In this document: positions 59,469-64,000 of the stretch, one piece after another
Position numbering within the stretch: the stretch's first letter is position 1
Layout: every line of letters begins with the position of its first letter
Assembly: GCA_905215385.1 (NCBI GenBank)
Contig: CAJMPY010000012.1
Span: forward strand, 17,599 to 81,598
Reading direction: 5' to 3'
DNA length: 64,000 nucleotides
DNA from: an uncultured bacterium
GTDB lineage: Bacteria; Actinomycetota; Coriobacteriia; Coriobacteriales; Coriobacteriaceae
Notes under the pieces: generated by a model
What the model saw: only the letters and a program-made list of their open reading frames with translations
Told to the model about the DNA's origin: nothing
Databases searched by the model: none
Position numbers and translations under genes: made by a program

Positions 59469-59551
59469 CCACAAAGCGAGAGTGGATCTCGTCATTTTGC
59501 GGCACTTGGGGACGTTCCTTTTCTGCCGGCAGTTAGGGACACTCCCTGTAC

Positions 59552-59592
59552 AAAAACTGCCCCGTCCTCTGTAGAGGACGGGGCGGTTTGTC
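59552..59592. terminator. Bidirectional terminator between LCP and pepT genes
   Basis: AAACTGCCCCGTCCTC (59552-59567) pairs with GAGGACGGGGCGGTTT (59572-59587), followed by GTCTTTT on the plus strand and preceded by a run that reads TTTTTGTAC on the minus strand. It can stop transcription from both convergent genes. Confidence 0.85.
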
Positions 59593-59614
59593 TTTTAGGC
59601 TTGAGCGGCCAGGC

Positions 59615-60862
59615 TTATGCAAAGCGGGCGACGAGCTCCTGGAGCACGTCGGTCATCTTGACGAGCGAACTGACCGGGACGAACTCGTTGACGCCGTGGT
59701 AGCAATAGCCGCCGGTGGAAAGGTTGGGGCAGGGCAGACCGCGGAACGACAGCTGAGCGCCGTCGGTGCCGCCACGAATCGGCAGCACTTGGGGCTCAAC
59801 GCCGCAGGCAAGGTAGGCTTCCTTGGCAACATCAATAAGCTCGGGATAGTCACGAACGATCTCGGCCATATTTCGATACTGCTGCTTAATCTCGACCGTC
59901 ACGCGCTCCTCACCCAGACGCTGGTTGAGCATCGAGGCGGCGGCATCAATAAGGTCGAGTTTCTGCTGGAACTTGGCGGCATCGTGATCACGGACGATAT
60001 AGCGCGCCGTGGCGTGATCGACGGTCGCAGATACACCCTCAAGGTGATAAAAGCCCTCGTAGCCTTCCGTATACTCCGGGCGCTGCACGTAGGGGAGCAA
60101 CGCGTTGAAGTCGCAGAACAGATTGCCTGCGTTGACCATACGGCCCTTGGCGTCGCCCGGGTGGATGGACTGGCCCTCAAAGCGGATGGTCGCCTCGGCG
60201 GCGTTAAAGCACTCCCACTCCAGCTCGCCGATGGGGCCGCCGTCGACCGTGTAGGCGTACTTGCAGCCAAAGGTATCGATATCCAACAGCTCGGCTCCGT
60301 GACCGATCTCCTCGTCAGGGCAGAAGCAAATGCCGAGTGCGGGATGGGGCAGAGAGGGGTCCTGAGCGATACGCGCGACAAGCGACATGATCTCGGCGAC
60401 GCCTGCCTTGTCGTCCGCGCCCAGCAGCGTGGTGCCATCGCTGCAGACCAGGTCCTCACCCGCGAGGTCGTTCAGGGCGGGAAGCTTGGCGGTACTCATG
60501 GCAACGGGCTTACCGTCAACCGTGCCGCAGACCAGGTCGCCGCCTTCGTAGTGTACGATGTGCGGCTTCACGCCGGCGCCCGGTGCAACTTCGGTGGTGT
60601 CGAGATGGGCGATCAGGCCAAGGGCGGGCTTGTCCTCAGCGCCCGCACTTGCGGGGATATGCGCGCAGACATAGGCATGCTCGGTCACGTGGGCATCTTC
60701 CGCACCAAGCTCGCGCAGCTCTTCAGCCAGCACGTTGGCAAGGTCAAACTGAACGACGCTCGAGGGTACCTGGTCGCAGTTTGCATCCTCGGACTGCGTG
60801 TTGATCTGGACGTAGCGCAAAAAGCGCTCGAGGACATCGGGGTTCGTGGTGGTGTTTTCCAT
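59615..60862 (-). CDS. pepT: Peptidase T
   Basis: A 415-residue M20B tripeptidase that removes the N-terminal residue from tripeptides. The start is ATG at 60862 with TTGGAG eight bases upstream; a frame 96 bases longer lacks similarity. Zinc ligands lie in GLIAHLDTTEVAPG and LLGADDKAGVAEIM, the catalytic Glu in CFCPDEEIGHGAE, and the final ligand His in NLSTGGYCYHGVNEFVPV. RGGTDGAQLSFRGLPCPNL is the family signature. It is divergent from the DtxR gene. Confidence 0.95.
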   Translation of the reverse strand: MENTTTNPDVLERFLRYVQINTQSEDANCDQVPSSVVQFDLANVLAEELRELGAEDAHVTEHAYVCAHIPASAGAEDKPALGLIAHLDTTEVAPGAGVKPHIVHYEGGDLVCGTVDGKPVAMSTAKLPALNDLAGEDLVCSDGTTLLGADDKAGVAEIMSLVARIAQDPSLPHPALGICFCPDEEIGHGAELLDIDTFGCKYAYTVDGGPIGELEWECFNAAEATIRFEGQSIHPGDAKGRMVNAGNLFCDFNALLPYVQRPEYTEGYEGFYHLEGVSATVDHATARYIVRDHDAAKFQQKLDLIDAAASMLNQRLGEERVTVEIKQQYRNMAEIVRDYPELIDVAKEAYLACGVEPQVLPIRGGTDGAQLSFRGLPCPNLSTGGYCYHGVNEFVPVSSLVKMTDVLQELVARFA

Positions 60863-60982
60863 AAAGACCGCTCCAATCTTGGTCGTCGTGTGCAACAAGA
60901 ACTCTAGCACGGTATGCCACGGCATACCGCGACGCTTGGATGGGGTAGAATCAGCCATTGAATGCAGAAGGGACGGAAGATC

Positions 60983-61405
60983 ATGGATACGACAAATAGC
61001 TCGCGCGAACTACATCTGACGGTGGCGAACGAAGACTACTTGGAGTGCATGGTTCGCATTGAAAGCGAAGAGGGGGAAACCAACGGCGTGCGATCGGTCG
61101 ACATCGCGCAGCGCCTTGGCGTCTCCAAGGCATCGGTCAATAAAGCGGTTTCGGCGCTCAAGGCATCCGAGCTTGTCGAGCAATCGCACTACGGCAAGGT
61201 AGTCCTGACCGATCGCGGCCGCGAGGTTGGCACGGCTATCTGGTACCGTCATCGCCTCGTCCGCACGTTTTTGGTTCAGGAGCTCGGTGTCGAATTTGAG
61301 CGAGCCGATTCCGAGGCCTGCATGATGGAGCATGCGCTATCCGAGGACACGATGAACCGCTGGCTCGCCTATCTCGAAAAGCAGGGAATCAGCGTCGAGG
61401 AATAG
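60983..61405 (+). CDS. DtxR/MntR-type metal-dependent regulator
   Basis: A 140-residue regulator. ATG 60983 is preferred (AAGGGACGGAAG upstream) over a codon 21 bases earlier. Winged helix: ANEDYLECMVRIESEEGETN, VRSVDIAQRLGVSKASVNKA, then VVLTDRGREVGTAIWYRHRL. The C-terminal dimer domain has FLVQELGVEF and SEACMMEHALSEDTMNRWLA, where Cys, Glu and His fit metal ligands. No SH3-like third domain is present, as in MntR. The target genes are not obvious; the next gene, 10 bases on, is a methyltransferase that needs zinc. Confidence 0.88.
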   Translation: MDTTNSSRELHLTVANEDYLECMVRIESEEGETNGVRSVDIAQRLGVSKASVNKAVSALKASELVEQSHYGKVVLTDRGREVGTAIWYRHRLVRTFLVQELGVEFERADSEACMMEHALSEDTMNRWLAYLEKQGISVEE

Positions 61406-61415
61406 CGGGATATAT

Positions 61416-62309
61416 ATGGATACGAGTTATTACAATCGCTTTGGTGCCGAGGAACTTACGCGCCGCTTGTCGAGCGAGACCTTGTTGGCGCAGGGCCCCA
61501 TGGGCAGTGTTCTGTTGAGTGAGTACGACGCCGCCGATATTCCACCGGCGTTTTGGAATCTGGCAGAGCCGCAGACCGTTTCTCGTATCCATCGCTTGTA
61601 TGTCGCCGCCGGCGCGCAGGTACTCATTACCAATACCTTTCAGGCATCAAGCTATGCCCTCAAGCACGACCAGATTGCGCCGTCCGTGGCGGAGGTCAAT
61701 CGCGGGGCCGTCGACGATGCCCGCCAGGCGCACCCTCAGCTGCTGCTGGGCTCGATGGGTCCGATCGGTATTGAGTGGTTTGCCGAGGACTCGGCCGAGT
61801 TTCGTGAGATCCGAGGCATTGCGCGCGAACAGGCGCACGCCTTGCTCAATGCTGGTGTTGACGGTCTGCTGATCGAGACGGTGACGTCTATCCGTAATTT
61901 GCAGCCCATGCTTGCCGGCGCCCGAGATGCCGCCGACGGCATGCCTGTTCTGGTGAGTTTTGTCGTTGACGATAAGGGCGACCTGTTGGGCGATGGCCTC
62001 AACATCGAGGCAGCCGTTTTGTACGCCGAAAAACACGGCGCAAACTCGGTTGGTGTTAATTGCTGTTCGCTTGCGGCCGCGAACGCGGCGGTGCCCAGGA
62101 TGGTTGCATCGGCGACTACTCCCGTCACGGTGCGTCCCAACGTGGGCGATCCGGTCCAGACTCAGGATGGCCCCGTATGGCACGAGAACCCCGAAGCTTT
62201 CGCGCGCGCATGCATCGAATGGAGACATGCCGGTGCCGCAATGGTGGGCAGTTGCTGTGGAACCACGGCAATCACTACGGCAGCGATGGCCGAGGCGCTC
62301 GATATATAA
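61416..62309 (+). CDS. Homocysteine S-methyltransferase family protein
   Basis: A 297-residue enzyme like the N-terminal domain of MetH or stand-alone BhmT/MmuM. It moves a methyl group to homocysteine. The opening ETLLAQGPMGSVLLSE and LITNTFQASSYALKHDQIAP match the barrel. Zinc ligands are the Cys in SVGVNCCSLAAAN and the two Cys in GSCCGTT. It lacks the folate, B12 and activation domains of full MetH, so the methyl donor is uncertain. It is 10 bases after the DtxR gene, likely co-transcribed, and followed by a terminator. Confidence 0.9.
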   Translation: MDTSYYNRFGAEELTRRLSSETLLAQGPMGSVLLSEYDAADIPPAFWNLAEPQTVSRIHRLYVAAGAQVLITNTFQASSYALKHDQIAPSVAEVNRGAVDDARQAHPQLLLGSMGPIGIEWFAEDSAEFREIRGIAREQAHALLNAGVDGLLIETVTSIRNLQPMLAGARDAADGMPVLVSFVVDDKGDLLGDGLNIEAAVLYAEKHGANSVGVNCCSLAAANAAVPRMVASATTPVTVRPNVGDPVQTQDGPVWHENPEAFARACIEWRHAGAAMVGSCCGTTAITTAAMAEALDI

Positions 62310-62314
62310 AGGGC

Positions 62315-62343
62315 AAAACCGCTCCATACGGGGCGGTTTTTTT
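62315..62343 (+). terminator. Rho-independent terminator after the methyltransferase gene
   Basis: AAAACCGCTCC (62315-62325), loop ATAC, then GGGGCGGTTTT (62330-62340) with one wobble pair, followed by TTT. It starts 5 bases after the methyltransferase stop. Confidence 0.88.
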
Positions 62344-62467
62344 ATTGCCTGCATGTCCTCGGCAGCATTTGCCCAAATGGTGAATGCTGGTGCCGGCAGG
62401 TTGCCGAGCGTGTATCGCGGGTATACCTCATGCGTACCATGATCCAAACACTGTGAGGTGTCTGCGC

Positions 62468-63868
62468 GTGTGCGCGATAATTCATTTTGGAACTGACGGT
62501 TGGCGCGCTCGCGTCGATGAGGACTTCACTGCCGATAACGTTGCCCGTATCGCCGATGCCGTCGGCGAGTTGTGGCAAAAGACCAATCCGGGCAAAACGG
62601 TATATATAGGGTTCGACACTCGGCCCCTGGCGCGCGAGTTCGCTGAGCTTGCGGCGGGTGTGCTAGCAGCGCACGGGCTAGACGCCGTGCTCGCTTCGCG
62701 ACCTGTTCCGACCCCTGCCCTTACGTGGGCGGCGGCTTATGACGGTGAGGCGTGCGGCGCGCTCATGGTGACGGGGTCCCATCATCCGCAGGGTTATCTG
62801 TGTCTCAAGATTCGCATGGGTGACGGCTCGACCGCCAACCAGGATGTCATCGAAGAGCTCGAAGAGACCATGGCTCCCGAGCCAATGGGGATCGAGGGGC
62901 AATATCGCACCGCGGATATCATTCCTGACTATATGCAAGCGGTGGCATCGTTTGTCGATGCCGAAGCCATCCGCGCCGCGCACCTGCGCGTGGTTGTTGA
63001 CCCCATGGGCGGCGCAGCCCAGGGCTATCTAGCCGACTTGCTGCGCGAGCTTGGCGTTGAGGTGCACGAGATTCACGCCGGGCAGGCGCCTGACCAAGAA
63101 GATATCTGCCCCGACCCCGTTGAGCCGTGGGTGGACGCTTGCGAGCATACGGTTATCGAGGACGGAGCTTGCGCTGGCCTGGTGACCGACGGCGACGCCG
63201 ACCGTATCGGCGCGGTTGACGAGCGCGGCAGATATATACATCCGCATCAGATCATGGCGCTCGTTTTGGGCGACTTGGTTCAATTTCGTAATTTGGAGGG
63301 GCGCGTTGTCGTCAATCTTTCGTGCTCGACGCTCGTGCGTCGCATTGCCGAGTCGCTTGGCTGCCGCGTGACCGTCAAACCAGTCGGTTTCAAATATATA
63401 GCGGCAGAGATGAAGAAGGGTGGCGTCCTCATAGGCGGCGAAGAAGCCGGTGGTATCGGCATCGCCGCGCATATGCCCGAGCGCGATGGAATCCTCGCCT
63501 GTCTGATTCTGTGTGAGCTTATGGCAAAGACGGACGCGCCTTTGGGCGTTCTGGTCGACCAACTCGAGGACAGTTTTGGTAAGACGAGTTACGGTCGACG
63601 CGATTTACGCCTTGAGGCCGAAGATGCCGAAACGTTACGAACCCTGCTGCCGGGCGTAAACCCCAAGTCGATTTGTGGCAAGGTGCCGCAAAACGTTAGT
63701 CATATGGATGGCTTGCGTTTAGCATTCGAGGATGACACGTGGCTGCTGGTCCGTCCTAGCGGGACCGAACCAGTGGTGCGCGTCTACGCCGAGGGGTTCT
63801 CAGTGGAAGAGCGTGATGAGTTGCTCGATGCTGGCTGTGCTTTAGCTAGGGGAACGTATCCGCTTTAA
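62468..63868 (+). CDS. Phosphoglucomutase/phosphomannomutase family protein
   Basis: A 466-residue alpha-phosphohexomutase, which moves phosphate between the 1 and 6 carbons of hexoses. The start is GTG at 62468 with GAGG upstream; a longer frame lacks similarity. The phosphoserine is Ser104 in MVTGSHHPQGY, the metal loop is VTDGDADRIGAVDERG, sugar binding is GGEEAGGIG, and the C-terminal phosphate loop is RPSGTEPVVRVYAEG. All four are intact. FGTDGWRARV is the expected N-terminus. Which hexose it prefers cannot be told from sequence. Downstream DNA (63869-64000) shows no gene. Confidence 0.93.
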   Translation: MCAIIHFGTDGWRARVDEDFTADNVARIADAVGELWQKTNPGKTVYIGFDTRPLAREFAELAAGVLAAHGLDAVLASRPVPTPALTWAAAYDGEACGALMVTGSHHPQGYLCLKIRMGDGSTANQDVIEELEETMAPEPMGIEGQYRTADIIPDYMQAVASFVDAEAIRAAHLRVVVDPMGGAAQGYLADLLRELGVEVHEIHAGQAPDQEDICPDPVEPWVDACEHTVIEDGACAGLVTDGDADRIGAVDERGRYIHPHQIMALVLGDLVQFRNLEGRVVVNLSCSTLVRRIAESLGCRVTVKPVGFKYIAAEMKKGGVLIGGEEAGGIGIAAHMPERDGILACLILCELMAKTDAPLGVLVDQLEDSFGKTSYGRRDLRLEAEDAETLRTLLPGVNPKSICGKVPQNVSHMDGLRLAFEDDTWLLVRPSGTEPVVRVYAEGFSVEERDELLDAGCALARGTYPL

Positions 63869-64000
63869 CCATGAGACTGCCTTATATAAAGAGATGCTCG
63901 GCGAGCGGTAGTTAACGGCTGGCAAACGTTAGTCGGATCCCAAATTGTGTAGGAAATGTGTACGCCCAGATTCCCGCCCCCGGCGCCCCTCCGGTCTGGC

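Overview
This is about 64 kb of a high-GC bacterial chromosome. It is most like Collinsella or a close relative in the Coriobacteriia. The basis is codon style, gene content (OFA-family and SLC13-type carriers, mannose-family PTS, a UbiD/UbiX decarboxylase, an ATP synthase b subunit with a signal peptide) and many long palindromic intergenic repeats. No rRNA, tRNA, CRISPR array or prophage was recognised. The genus assignment is inference.

Layout. 1-3 kb: end of an OmpR-type response regulator, then rlmKL on the minus strand. 3.1-12.9 kb: a sugar cassette (small membrane protein, HAD phosphatase, RpiR regulator, MFS carrier, class II aldolase, PTS EIIA/B/C/D, aldo/keto reductase, esterase). 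It lies between what look like the two ends of one broken HAD hydrolase gene, so it was probably inserted. 13-16.4 kb: small transaldolase and tex. 16.7-21.2 kb: Gfo/Idh dehydrogenase, OFA carrier and SDR, divergent from a LysR regulator. 21.5-25.7 kb: marR and a heterodimeric ABC exporter. 26.4-29.5 kb: pyridoxal kinase-like gene, a cysteine-rich small protein, a low-molecular-weight phosphatase and an MFS carrier.

29.7-35.5 kb is the most interesting protein-coding block. It holds an LpdD-like domain fused to an isopentenyl-diphosphate-isomerase-like NUDIX domain, an SLC13-type carrier interrupted by an in-frame TAG, a UbiD decarboxylase, the UbiX flavin prenyltransferase and a MerR regulator. 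It reads as a prenyl-FMN-dependent acid uptake and decarboxylation locus whose carrier is broken in this strain.

35.7-49.2 kb: a one-TM hypothetical protein, an aldose epimerase, a polar amino-acid ABC importer, an M20 peptidase, prfA, prmC (with a large insertion), a hicAB toxin-antitoxin pair, a tsaC-like gene, glpK and upp. 49.7-56.6 kb: the F1Fo ATP synthase operon in the usual order a-c-b-delta-alpha-gamma-beta-epsilon, preceded by an AtpI-like gene. 56.7-63.9 kb: murA, an LCP-family protein, pepT, a DtxR-type regulator, a homocysteine methyltransferase and a phosphohexomutase.

Intergenic DNA is rich in repeat families. The most striking is a roughly 180-bp element present three times (25.8, 43.5 and 59.2 kb). 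It has three nested stems that stay paired although their sequences differ, as expected of a structured RNA or a structure-maintained mobile element.
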